A stretch of DNA of 64,000 nt, taken from contig JAHECO010000006.1 in assembly GCA_024641705.1 (NCBI GenBank), positions 62,001-126,000 of the forward strand, given 5' to 3'. This document shows positions 18,671 through 27,630 of the stretch, piece after piece. The first letter of the stretch is position 1; each line of letters opens with the position of its first letter. The notes beneath the pieces are model-generated. The model was not told where the DNA came from and searched no databases. It was given only the letters and a program-made list of their open reading frames with translations. The DNA is from Candidatus Kryptoniota bacterium. Its GTDB lineage: Bacteria > Bacteroidota > Ignavibacteria > Kryptoniales > JAKASW01. A program made the position numbers and the translations under genes.

Positions 18671-20263
18671 GTGAGTGAAATGGGAAAATTGACAAAAGGT
18701 GAATTGATTTTCAAACCGTACTTCGTGCAGAAAAGAGTGGGCACAAATTTTCTGGATTGGGCTTATGCGAGCGACGTGAACTGGGACGCCTTCCATTCAA
18801 ATATAAATGTTGACTCAGATGGTCTCAAGATTTCAGATACTGAGGGCCACGATAAATTCGGTATCAATGTAAAGTGGAACACCGAAGGATTCGGTTACCT
18901 TTTTATCACGGCTGATAACGGCGGGGAATATTATGAACTCCCTCCTGCGGGCACTACCAGGGAATTGAACCTCAATTTCGAGATGGCTCGAAGTCGTGTC
19001 GTCCGCAACAGGAAACGATTCAATAGATTCTCCTCTGAAGGGTGGATTCCGTCTCCTGAAGCGAGGAAGTTTCTACAAATCTCCGAAGAATACCTGGAAG
19101 ATGCTTCAAAGCTGCCCTCCGATGAAGGGAAACGTGCTGAGCTCTCGGAAAAGGCGCTCCTTTACGCAATGCATAACAGCGAGCAGATAGAAATTGAGAG
19201 CGCGTGGAGCCGGATCGCGAGGGTCCCCTTCCGTGAAGATTTCTTTATCGGCTGCGACGCCCGCGGATATATGCAAATGGATATAGAATTATTCTTTGAA
19301 CGATTCATCGAATTGTTTAATTATGCTACGATAACCCATTACCTTGTCAGTGGAGTTTACGACGACTTCGAACCAATACGGGGCGAACTTCAGTTCGATC
19401 TCAGAGACGTCGTCCTTCGCCAGCTGAGAAAGAGAAACATAACGGTTGAAGGCCGTCCGCTTTTCTGGTTCTATAAGACCACCACCCCGGATTGGTTGCG
19501 CAAGATGAATTATGATCAGCTCCTGAAGTATGTGGAATCGCACGCGCGGGAAGTGGTCGGACACTACGGCGACGAAATGTACGCCTGGGAAGTCGTCAAC
19601 GAGATGCACGATTGGGCGAACGAGCTCCAATTGAATCCGGAACAGCTCGTCAATGTTGCGAAGCTTGCGTGCGAGGTAACGAAGGCGACCAACCCGAAGG
19701 TGCTCCGGCTTATAAATAATTGTTGCCCTTTCGCAGAGTACGTGCAATTGGGAAAATGGACTGACCTTCCAGCGAAATATCCGCAGCGGACGCCGTACCA
19801 GTTCATGAAAGATCTGGTCGACGCCGGCGTCGAGTTCGATATCTCGGGTATTCAGATGTATTTCCCCTACCGCGATTTATCCGATACGATTATGCTCATC
19901 GAAAAATTCGAGTCCCTGGGGAAACCGATACACGTTACGGAGATCGGGACATCGTCAGGGCCGTCTGCGCTTTCGGTACAAAGCGGCAAACTTGAAATAT
20001 CTCAGGACGCATATGCATGGCACATGCAGTGGGACGAAGAAAACCAGGCGAATTGGCTCGAAGGCACTTACACTCTCGCGTACAGTAGACAATCGGTTAA
20101 ATCGATAAGCTGGTACGATTTTGTCGATCCGTTCGATTGGATCCCGAACGGAGGTTTCTTGTCATCGGCAAAAGGAGAGAAGAAGGCCGCATTCGATCGG
20201 CTGAAATCCCTCAAGAGCCGATGGCAGCAGGTTTCAATGGCTCCAGGCAGGGGCATGAAATGA
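18671..20263 (+). CDS. GH10 endo-xylanase-like protein without signal peptide (paralogue 2)
   Basis: A 530-residue close paralogue of the preceding gene, colinear from FKPYFVQKRVGTNFLDWAYA onward. Catalytic residues are Glu311 in YAWEVVNEMHDWAN and Glu424 in IHVTEIGTSSGP. It lacks the Tat leader of its neighbours: frame stops precede the start (GTG 18671 or ATG 18680), so the leader is absent rather than missed. It would therefore stay in the cytoplasm and could trim imported xylo-oligosaccharides. A 69-bp gap separates it from paralogue 1, and its stop overlaps paralogue 3 as ATGA. The enzyme class is firm; the intracellular role is inferred. Confidence 0.85.
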   Translation: MSEMGKLTKGELIFKPYFVQKRVGTNFLDWAYASDVNWDAFHSNINVDSDGLKISDTEGHDKFGINVKWNTEGFGYLFITADNGGEYYELPPAGTTRELNLNFEMARSRVVRNRKRFNRFSSEGWIPSPEARKFLQISEEYLEDASKLPSDEGKRAELSEKALLYAMHNSEQIEIESAWSRIARVPFREDFFIGCDARGYMQMDIELFFERFIELFNYATITHYLVSGVYDDFEPIRGELQFDLRDVVLRQLRKRNITVEGRPLFWFYKTTTPDWLRKMNYDQLLKYVESHAREVVGHYGDEMYAWEVVNEMHDWANELQLNPEQLVNVAKLACEVTKATNPKVLRLINNCCPFAEYVQLGKWTDLPAKYPQRTPYQFMKDLVDAGVEFDISGIQMYFPYRDLSDTIMLIEKFESLGKPIHVTEIGTSSGPSALSVQSGKLEISQDAYAWHMQWDEENQANWLEGTYTLAYSRQSVKSISWYDFVDPFDWIPNGGFLSSAKGEKKAAFDRLKSLKSRWQQVSMAPGRGMK

Positions 20264-21924
20264 AAGAAATGTCGAGAAGAGATTTCCTGAGGACAGGTGC
20301 AACCGGCGCAGCTGTGCTTGCAGCCTCGCCTTTGCTAAACAGATTCCCCGGCGCCATTACCTCTTTGCCGCGCTTGGCGAAGAAAGGGGACCTGGTATTC
20401 GTTCCGCATCCACATCCAGCCATGCCGGCGATCGATTTTGTATATGCTTCCGACGAAGAAGACCAGCCGTATAAATCGACAATGTACCCTGGCAGCGAAG
20501 GGATCGTGGTCCCGGAAGAGTTCGGTGGCCGTCGTTTCGGCGTCAATCTGAGATGGTACGTGGAAGGCTTCGGTTCTATCTGGCTGTGCGCCGATAATGA
20601 GGGCGAGTTGTATAGTCTGAAGGAAGCATCGGGCCGAAAAACCTTTAATCTGAATTTGGAGATAGCCAAGAGCCGGGTGAAGCGGAATGCCGGAGTTTTC
20701 GATGACTACAAAAAATCCGGAACGGCATTTTCGGAGGAAGTCAAAGGACTTATGGCATTGTCGGAAAACTTGCTTGAGGACGCGGTGAAGTCGGCGGCTG
20801 ACCAAGAGAAGTCGACACGACTGGCGGACAAATCGCTTTTGCATGCACTCTGGTGTGGCGAGAAGATCGAACTCGAAAATGCAAAGACCTGGATCGCGCG
20901 CAAGAAAATCGATGGTGAAGGGTATTTCGGGTGCGAGACGCGGCAGTATGTCTGGGTCAAATCCGAAGCTTTTGTGAAGAGATTTCCCGAGCTTTTCAAT
21001 TTCGCGACGGTCACTCACTATGTGTGGGATTCATGGTATGAACTGTTTGAGCCGAGTGAGGGTGAATACAACTGGGGGATTAAAGACGACATCGTTAATT
21101 GGCTGTCAAAATCGGGGATCACGATAGAAGGGAGACCTTTGTTCTGGTTCCATCCGAGCGTCACACCTGAATGGATGAAGACATTCGACTTCGCCCAACA
21201 GAAGAAATATGTTGAGAAACATGCTCGTGACCTCGTCAGCCATTACGGAGACAAGGTCCTCGAATGGGAAGTGATCAACGAATATCATGATTGGGCGAAT
21301 GTTTTAAATAATACCCCTGAACAGATGACTGAAATTGTGCGGTTAGCATGCGATACAACCGCCGCTGCCAACTCGAAGGTCAGGAAAATTATCAACAACT
21401 CCGGCCCATTTGGAGAGTATGTCGCTCGAGGCATGATGGCGGGCAACATGGAGGCCGACCGACCGCTGAGAACTCCTTTTCAGTTTCTCAGGGAGTTGAT
21501 CAAAGACGGAATAGATTTCGATGTTTTGGGAATACAGGTGTATTTCCCGGACCGGGACCTTTCTGATATAGCACGGCTTGTAGACCGGTTTGCGACACTT
21601 GGGAAGCCCATATACATCACCGAGATCGGCGCGACGTCAGGCCCGTCAGCCGCATCTGTCGGTTCCGGTCAACGAATTCCCCAGGGTCCCTATTCATGGC
21701 ACCGCCACTGGGACGACGACCTTCAGGCCGAGTGGCTTGAGGCGGTCTATTCGATTTACTACAGCAGGCCTTTTGTAAAGGCTGTAAACTGGTACGACTT
21801 TGCTGATTTTCGCACTTATATTCCGAATGGCGGACTAGTTCTTGAAGATTGTACGCCCAAACCATCCTTTGACCGACTGAATGAGATCCTTACTAACTGG
21901 CATATTAATCGCCGCAAACTATAA
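20260..21924 (+). CDS. GH10 endo-xylanase-like protein with Tat signal (paralogue 3)
   Basis: 554 residues from ATG 20260, overlapping the previous stop by 4 bp. The leader MKEMSRRDFLRTGATGAAVL contains a textbook twin-arginine motif (SRRDFLR) and a hydrophobic stretch ending before NRFPGA. The same N-terminal region (GFGSIWLCADNEGELYSL) and GH10 barrel as its neighbours follow. The acid/base is Glu341 in LEWEVINEYHDWAN and the nucleophile is Glu455 in IYITEIGATSGP. It is the most divergent of the three, for example PHPHPAMPAIDFVYASDEED replaces the N-terminal segment of the others. A reading frame open further upstream (from 20137) only reflects overlap with paralogue 2 and lacks a leader. 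Confidence 0.85.
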   Translation: MKEMSRRDFLRTGATGAAVLAASPLLNRFPGAITSLPRLAKKGDLVFVPHPHPAMPAIDFVYASDEEDQPYKSTMYPGSEGIVVPEEFGGRRFGVNLRWYVEGFGSIWLCADNEGELYSLKEASGRKTFNLNLEIAKSRVKRNAGVFDDYKKSGTAFSEEVKGLMALSENLLEDAVKSAADQEKSTRLADKSLLHALWCGEKIELENAKTWIARKKIDGEGYFGCETRQYVWVKSEAFVKRFPELFNFATVTHYVWDSWYELFEPSEGEYNWGIKDDIVNWLSKSGITIEGRPLFWFHPSVTPEWMKTFDFAQQKKYVEKHARDLVSHYGDKVLEWEVINEYHDWANVLNNTPEQMTEIVRLACDTTAAANSKVRKIINNSGPFGEYVARGMMAGNMEADRPLRTPFQFLRELIKDGIDFDVLGIQVYFPDRDLSDIARLVDRFATLGKPIYITEIGATSGPSAASVGSGQRIPQGPYSWHRHWDDDLQAEWLEAVYSIYYSRPFVKAVNWYDFADFRTYIPNGGLVLEDCTPKPSFDRLNEILTNWHINRRKL

Positions 21925-21936
21925 GACGGAATACCG

Positions 21937-24372
21937 ATGATTATCTCAGGTGCTCCAAAACCACGGAAGTTCAACATGCCAGCTGTTAGCGCCGGCTTCT
22001 CGGCGAGTATATTCAGCCCTAGCATATTGCTCTTGTCGCTGGTTCTTTTTCCAGTCGGATCCGTCTTGGGGACACAGGTGACGATTTATCAGAAAGATGC
22101 CGTTGTCTGGGGACAGTCTCAGGTAATCACGGGAATAGCGACTGGTGTCACTACGAACGCTGCCGTTCTGTACCTGAACGGTACACAGTTTCCGTTCACT
22201 CTTCAGTCCCCTGGAAATACCTTCTCCGTTCCCGTGTGGATTGGGAGAGGTTTGAATAATATAATCGTGAGCGTGGACAGTGCAGGGGAGACATTTTATT
22301 CTGATACGGTTCGTTTTACGCTAGGCTACACTCCAGTCCCCGAACTATATGCATACGTCACAATTTCGGGAAGGAACATAACCCTCCATTCGTCCGTCGT
22401 CTCGAATCCCGATACCTCAATTATGACATATATGTGGGGCCAGGACGCCGATAATCCGTCCCAAGTGGACCTTGTTAGTTCAACCGACACGGCGCTGACT
22501 TTTTCGCTTCCTCAGGGCGCTCCGCTGGGTGAATACTATTTCACGTTGACGGGATACACCAACACGAACGACACCCTGACAGCACGGACTTACTTCACAG
22601 TGGACACATCTGGTATCAAGCCTTTCGACATTTATACCGATCACGCGGCTTGGATTGACAGCTCTGTTGTATACGGAATTACTCCGTACATTTTCGTCTT
22701 CGAGGGGCGATTCAATGATATCACGAAGAAGATTCCGGAAATCGCCTCGTTGGGCGTAAATACGATCTGGATCCAGCCGGTTTACCAGACTCAAAACGGA
22801 GGGCAGGGATACGATGTGACAAATTATTTTGCGGTCCGCCCCGACCTGGGTACGTCAGCTGATCTTCATACTCTCGTGAATACTGCGCATCAGTACGGCC
22901 TGAAGGTGTTGTTTGATTTTGTCCCGAACCATTCATCTGTCTACCACCCGTACGCGCAGGACGCGATTAATTATGGACAGGATTCTCATTACTACAATTT
23001 CTACGAGCGACAGAAAGATTCCGCTCCGTATTCGAACAATGAAAATCTTACCACGATTGGGGAAATGCAGTTCGTTTACTATTTCTGGAACGAACTGATG
23101 AACCTGAATTATGATAATCCTGAAGTACGGAACTGGATCATCCATGCAGCAGAATATTGGATAAAAGAATACGGTATAGATGGATACAGGTTCGACTCGG
23201 CGTGGGCGGTCGATGCAAGGGAGCCCGGATTCATGGATACGCTTCGCCTTGCACTAAAAAGAATCAATCCGTCAGTCATGCTGCTGGGCGAGGCAAAAGC
23301 TTCCGATCCGGCTACCTTCGATGTCAACGGGTTCGATGCGGCGTACGACTGGACAAGCAGTACCAGCTGGATATCTCAATGGGTGTTCGAGACTTCGTAC
23401 AGCACAACTTCTAATCCGACCATTTTCAACAATAGTAATCAGAACGCCAGAGCCGCGCTTCTGCACAACGCCCTTACAAACAACGGCAACAGGTATTTGT
23501 CCAAGGCTAAAATCTTCAGGTTTATCGAAAACAACGACACTTACAGGTTTCTCCCAACTCATGATCTTCCCAGAACGAAGATGGCCGCCGCGCTTGAATT
23601 TTCTCTTCCCGGCATTCCGTTGATTTATAACGGTCAAGAAATAGGCTCGCCCGGTTACCCATACACCAGCAGTTACATCTTCTCGGCGAGTTCATCGATA
23701 ATGTCGCAGGACAACTATGGCCTCTTCTCGTATTATCATAACCTTGCGCATATCAGGACTTCGCTGCCCGCACTTTACTCCAGTAACTTCCAGGAATTGA
23801 GCGTATCCCCAAATGCTTACGTCTACGCCTACAGGCGCTGGCAAGGACATCAGAATGTCTTTGGAATTATTAATATGGGAAACGCGTCTGTATCGGCGAC
23901 CATCCAGCTGCCTGTCGGCTCTTTGAATCTCGATTCGTCGAAGACTTACTACCTTAGCGATCTACTGAGCGGCCAGCACTATCCGGTCACGTCCGGTGAG
24001 TTGTCGTCATATAATGTCTCGGTCGACCCGTACACTACATGTCTCTTTATACTGGCGGATTCGGAAGTCATACTCGGTATCAGATCGGCGATTGCATCAG
24101 CGCTACCGACGAAGTTCGAGTTGGACCAGAACTATCCTAATCCGTTCAATCCCGCCACGTTGATCGGATTTGATTTGCCGCGCTCGGGTAATGTGGTCAT
24201 GCAGGTTTACGATGTCCTCGGGCGGCGCGTTGCTACACTTCTGAACGGACCTGAGACGGCAGGGCACCACGATGCCGAGTTCAACGGGATGGACCTCTCA
24301 AGCGGGGTTTACTTCTGCGTCCTTCACTACGAGGGGTTGCAGAAGGTTATGAAAATGCTTCTTCTCAAGTGA
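21937..24372 (+). CDS. GH13 alpha-amylase-type enzyme with T9SS sorting domain
   Basis: An 811-residue exported protein. A hydrophobic signal near residues 28-45 (SPSILLLSLVLFPVGSVLG) is followed by two N-terminal beta domains (to ~225) and a GH13 barrel. The four conserved regions are VLFDFVPNHS (327-332), GYRFDSAW with nucleophile Asp420, LLGEAKA with acid/base Glu452, and FIENNDTYR with Asp534. In the last the usual His before Asp is Asn533. A C-terminal beta domain leads to a type A sorting tail from ~726 (QNYPNPFNPATLIGFDLP...VYDVLGRRV), which directs secretion by the type IX system. Expected action is on starch-like alpha-glucans at the surface or outside. It begins 12 bp after paralogue 3 of GH10. 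Confidence 0.88.
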   Translation: MIISGAPKPRKFNMPAVSAGFSASIFSPSILLLSLVLFPVGSVLGTQVTIYQKDAVVWGQSQVITGIATGVTTNAAVLYLNGTQFPFTLQSPGNTFSVPVWIGRGLNNIIVSVDSAGETFYSDTVRFTLGYTPVPELYAYVTISGRNITLHSSVVSNPDTSIMTYMWGQDADNPSQVDLVSSTDTALTFSLPQGAPLGEYYFTLTGYTNTNDTLTARTYFTVDTSGIKPFDIYTDHAAWIDSSVVYGITPYIFVFEGRFNDITKKIPEIASLGVNTIWIQPVYQTQNGGQGYDVTNYFAVRPDLGTSADLHTLVNTAHQYGLKVLFDFVPNHSSVYHPYAQDAINYGQDSHYYNFYERQKDSAPYSNNENLTTIGEMQFVYYFWNELMNLNYDNPEVRNWIIHAAEYWIKEYGIDGYRFDSAWAVDAREPGFMDTLRLALKRINPSVMLLGEAKASDPATFDVNGFDAAYDWTSSTSWISQWVFETSYSTTSNPTIFNNSNQNARAALLHNALTNNGNRYLSKAKIFRFIENNDTYRFLPTHDLPRTKMAAALEFSLPGIPLIYNGQEIGSPGYPYTSSYIFSASSSIMSQDNYGLFSYYHNLAHIRTSLPALYSSNFQELSVSPNAYVYAYRRWQGHQNVFGIINMGNASVSATIQLPVGSLNLDSSKTYYLSDLLSGQHYPVTSGELSSYNVSVDPYTTCLFILADSEVILGIRSAIASALPTKFELDQNYPNPFNPATLIGFDLPRSGNVVMQVYDVLGRRVATLLNGPETAGHHDAEFNGMDLSSGVYFCVLHYEGLQKVMKMLLLK

Positions 24373-24458
24373 TGTTCCGTAGTTTTATGAAGATAGATGA
24401 TTTTGGAACGCCGGCTAAGAATCGATGGAAGTCCCAGGGACATTCATAGGAGGGTACA

Positions 24459-25678
24459 ATGAACCCAAATAGCAAAGCGGGAGTCAGGAAAATAATCAAG
24501 GACGAAATAATGAAGAGTGGTGGTATACTGCGTTTGAAGCCGGCGTGGGTTGCGAGGGACTTCATTCCTCCCGGACGAAGGCTTGGACTCCCGCAGTCCG
24601 ATTATGAGCTTGGGCCACGAGGAGGGATTTGCGAACGGTGGCTTGCATCGACGACGAAAGCAGATAACAAAGTCGGGGTCCCGAACGAAGGCCTGAGTCT
24701 GCTCGACATTTCTTCACCTTCTGGCATCACATTAAGAGAAGGAGTGGAGTACGCTGGTGACTTAATCATGGGTAAGTGATACGCGGCTGCACATTCTGGC
24801 CTCGGGAGGCTTGCCAAAATCTTCGACTACGCCGACAGGTTGCCTCTTCATATACACCAGATGCAGAAACATGCGAAGCTGGTCGGAAGAAACTCGAAGG
24901 AAGAGGCCTATTACTTTCCGGAAGGCGTAGATATGGGTCCTCATCCCGAAACCTTCTTCGGAGTGCACCCTCATATCGCGACAAAAAAATGTACCGCGTC
25001 CTGCTTCCTCACCTTGTGGAGTGGAAGGACGACAAGATCCTGCAACACTCGTTCGCGTATCAACAGAAGCCCGCCGACGGATTTCATGTCCCCGCAGGAA
25101 CGCTTCACGCACCCGGTTCGGCCCTTACAATCGAACTTCAGGAAGACTCTGACGTTTTTGCCATGATGCAGGCGGTAGTCGGATCCACTCCTATCTCGAA
25201 AGACCTCCTTTACAAAGACGCCCGACCGTCAGACGTGAAAAAGTACGGCGAGAGAATCATACTGGAAATGGTGAACTGGAAAATTAGCGGTGATCCGTAT
25301 TTTTATGAGAACAGGCACACTCCTCCGCTCCTTATAAAACCCTCCAGGAATTCAAATGGCGAGGAGTCTTGGATATACTACAATGCACGGAAGTTCAGCG
25401 GTAAGAAGATGATCGTCCATCCCGGCAAACGGTACATGTCCCGCGATGCCGGCGTTTACAATATCCTTGTTTGGAGAGGCGTTGGAATTTACGGAGGGAT
25501 TAACGTCGAGGGACAAAACCCCGATATGGATGAATTATTGGTCTGCCACGACCGTGCGGTTAACGAGACAGAGGTTTGGAATACGGGAGATACAGACTTG
25601 GTCGTCTTCAAATTCTTCGGACCGGACATCAACAGGGATGTCCCTTTCCTTCCTTCTTATCGTGGGCGGGCTAAGTAA
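24459..25678 (+). pseudogene. Broken mannose-6-phosphate-isomerase-like cupin gene
   Basis: A strong AGGAGG site precedes ATG 24459, and the protein reads well to IMGK before an in-frame TGA at 24777. The same frame continues as YAAAHSGLGRLAKIFDYADR and PLHIHQMQKHAKLVGR. At an A7 run (about 24984-24990) the coding frame then moves by -1 to MYRVLLPHLVEWKDDKIL and runs to 25678. If whole it would be ~406 residues, close to class I phosphomannose isomerase-like proteins, with cupin signatures HIHQ and GFHVPAGTLHAPG. Two lesions argue for decay or consensus-sequence errors. The A_AAA_AAA run lies in the right phase for -1 slippage, but the TGA would still need bypass. Confidence 0.72.
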
Positions 25679-25688
25679 ATTTATGCTC

Positions 25689-25702
25689 GGTTGATGTCAA
25701 CC
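25689..25702. promoter_or_regulatory. Short inverted repeat upstream of the PhyH gene
   Basis: GGTTGATGTCAACC has two perfect 6-bp arms around TG, just after the broken isomerase gene and 149 bp before the PhyH start. A TTGACA hexamer follows at 25704. It could be an operator or just a chance palindrome; no regulator can be assigned. Confidence 0.3.
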
Positions 25703-25850
25703 GTTGACAAGACAATCCATCCTGCGATTCTTAATTTAGTATGAGATTATTAAGGGAAGTTGGTCGTTGCCAATTCGCTATCGAGGCGCAAATTGAGATG
25801 ACCAACCAGCTTCCGCAAATGTTAAGTGAGGACACAAGGAGGAAGGACAA

Positions 25851-26609
25851 ATGCTGACACAGACTAAATTTCAAATTCCCAAGGCCAAAAAAGAGCAATA
25901 TAAAAAAGACGGGTACTTCTTTTTAGAGAAGGTAATCCCGGACGACACGTTGAGGACGCTTCGAGCCGAATGCGATTTCCTGATCAGAGAGCAGGAAGCT
26001 GAGATGGACAAGCAAGGGACGGACGTTCTCAATCTCAGCAGGAGAAACAGCAGATACTTCGTCTTTCTTGCGTACAAGAATCGCCCCGAGTTGGGTAAGA
26101 TCATCTTTAGCGATCTCATGGCGGAGATTTGTCGAGCGACGATAGGCGACACGGCCATGCTTTTCTGGGAGCAATTTGTTGTCAAAGGAATGGACAAGAA
26201 GGGGGCGGAATTCACCTGGCACCAGGATTCCGGCTACGTGGATCGATCTCATAAACCGTATTTTAATGCTTGGATTCCCCTGGACGATGTCACTGAGGAA
26301 AACGGTACTATTTATCTCCTCTCATACGACAAGGCCGGGACTAAAGAAAAAGTCCCGCATAAGTCGGTTCCTAATTCCAGCGACAGGGTGGGTTACTTCG
26401 GAAGTGAAAAGGGTGAACCCTTCATTGCACCGGCAGGCTCCATAGCCGTTTTCTCGAGCACCACTTTCCACAGGTCGGGTGCGAATTTCACGAACAAGAT
26501 GAGAAGGGCTTACGCAGTCCAATTCTCCCCTGAAACCATATACGAGCCCGATGGTTCTCTTAAGGGACTTGCTGAGCCTTTTTTACAGAACGGAATAAGA
26601 ATTCGGTAG
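25851..26609 (+). CDS. Phytanoyl-CoA dioxygenase (PhyH) family protein
   Basis: A 252-residue non-haem Fe(II)/2-oxoglutarate oxygenase. The iron triad is visible: His124 and Asp126 in FTWHQDSGYVD and the distal His207 in FSSTTFHRSGAN. Arg218/219 (NKMRRAY) is placed to hold 2-oxoglutarate. ATG 25851 follows AAGGAGGAAGGAC. Bacterial PhyH proteins hydroxylate many small substrates, and in Planctomycetes and Verrucomicrobia-type genomes they are common in carbohydrate clusters. It is separated from the broken isomerase gene by 172 bp that hold a short palindrome and no gene. The gene converges with the glycyl radical activase. An oxygenase beside an oxygen-sensitive radical enzyme suggests that the two are used under different conditions. 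Confidence 0.84.
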   Translation: MLTQTKFQIPKAKKEQYKKDGYFFLEKVIPDDTLRTLRAECDFLIREQEAEMDKQGTDVLNLSRRNSRYFVFLAYKNRPELGKIIFSDLMAEICRATIGDTAMLFWEQFVVKGMDKKGAEFTWHQDSGYVDRSHKPYFNAWIPLDDVTEENGTIYLLSYDKAGTKEKVPHKSVPNSSDRVGYFGSEKGEPFIAPAGSIAVFSSTTFHRSGANFTNKMRRAYAVQFSPETIYEPDGSLKGLAEPFLQNGIRIR

Positions 26610-26618
26610 GTATCTAAA

Positions 26619-26685
26619 GCCGGCAGGATTTGGAATGACCAAGGAAAGAGCTTCCGCCAGGAGCATTTATTTTCAACCTGCCGGC
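26619..26685. terminator. Inverted repeat between convergent genes
   Basis: GCCGGCAGG (26619-26627) is repeated as CCTGCCGGC (26677-26685) with short AAA and TTT flanks. This gives a 9-bp stem with a loop of about 49 bases between the PhyH gene and the oppositely oriented activase. It is a plausible two-way terminator, although the loop is long. Confidence 0.45.
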
Positions 26686-26699
26686 GTTTCAAATTCAGA

Positions 26700-27620
26700 T
26701 TAACCCAAACGCACTTCTTCGCACCCGTATTCCTTGAGCTTGCTGAGCCACTGCGAAGCCTGTTCCGGAGCAGTCGTGGCGATGTCTGATAGTTCGAAAT
26801 TTAATCCGATCCGCTCCGCTTTACCCTTCCCCATGCTATGATATGGAAGGACCTCGATTGCCGTAAGGTTCGGGTACTTCTCCGTTAGCGCATGAATGCC
26901 GGACAGATGACTTTTCGTGTCGTTCACGCCTGGAATGATGGGGCACCTAAGAATAATATTTGCCTTCTCATTGTAAAGGAAATTCAAGTTCTCGAGAATT
27001 AAACGATTCGAGACCCCGGTCATAAGTTTGTGTTCGTCCGGGTCGGTCTCCTTGTAATCGAAGAGAAAGAGATCGACATAATTGAGCAGCTGAGCAAATC
27101 TATCAGTGGGCGCGTGGCCGCAGGTCTCGATGCAGGTATGGACATTGTGTGTCTTCGCGGCTTCCAGGAGTTCGAGCGTGAATTCGAATTGTGCCATCGG
27201 CTCGCCCCCTGAAACTGTCAAGCCGCCGCCTGATTTCTTGTAATAGGCATGGTCTTTCAATACTATAGAGATGACGTCGTTTACAGTCCAGAGCTTTCCA
27301 TAAATCTTGAAAGCATCACGAGGACAAGCGTCCACACAATCTCCACAGGCGTTGCATAGATTGAAGTTCACTCTGAGCTTCTCATTGACCGAAGAGAGCG
27401 AATTCGTTGGACATGCCACTACGCATTCCATGCAGTTCGTGCATTTGCTCGAGTCAAAGGAAAGTTGCGGCTTGTAAGACTGCGACTCGGGATTATGACA
27501 CCACTTGCAGCTCAGTGGACATCCCTTGAGGAACACCGTCGTTCTTATTCCGGGTCCGTCATGCAGTGAGAAGCGCAGGATATCCAGTACCATCCCCGTG
27601 TCAGCGAAAGACACTCTCAA
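26700..27620 (-). CDS. Glycyl radical enzyme activase (radical SAM)
   Basis: A 306-residue radical SAM protein. The catalytic 4Fe-4S motif is C34-x3-C38-x2-C41 (GCPLSCKWCHNPES). A ferredoxin-like insert carries two more cluster sites, C60/C63/C66/C70 and C89/C92/C95/C99. The insert is typical of activases for eliminase-type enzymes such as glycerol or choline radical enzymes rather than of the short PflA. SAM-binding GGEP follows (GLTVSGGEPMAQ). It makes the 5'-deoxyadenosyl radical that takes hydrogen from the partner's C-terminal glycine. The partner lies 10 bp upstream on the same strand, so the two form an operon. Confidence 0.92.
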   Translation of the reverse strand: MRVSFADTGMVLDILRFSLHDGPGIRTTVFLKGCPLSCKWCHNPESQSYKPQLSFDSSKCTNCMECVVACPTNSLSSVNEKLRVNFNLCNACGDCVDACPRDAFKIYGKLWTVNDVISIVLKDHAYYKKSGGGLTVSGGEPMAQFEFTLELLEAAKTHNVHTCIETCGHAPTDRFAQLLNYVDLFLFDYKETDPDEHKLMTGVSNRLILENLNFLYNEKANIILRCPIIPGVNDTKSHLSGIHALTEKYPNLTAIEVLPYHSMGKGKAERIGLNFELSDIATTAPEQASQWLSKLKEYGCEEVRLG

Positions 27621-27630
27621 TCCCCCCCGT

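Noticed and set aside
20137-20259. Upstream extension of the third GH10 gene
   Set aside because: It overlaps coding sequence of the second GH10 gene. The Tat leader begins at 20260 with an ATGA overlap.
24777-24779. TGA as a selenocysteine codon in the isomerase-like gene
   Set aside because: The family has no catalytic Cys at this place, no SECIS-like hairpin was noticed, and a second lesion downstream points to decay.
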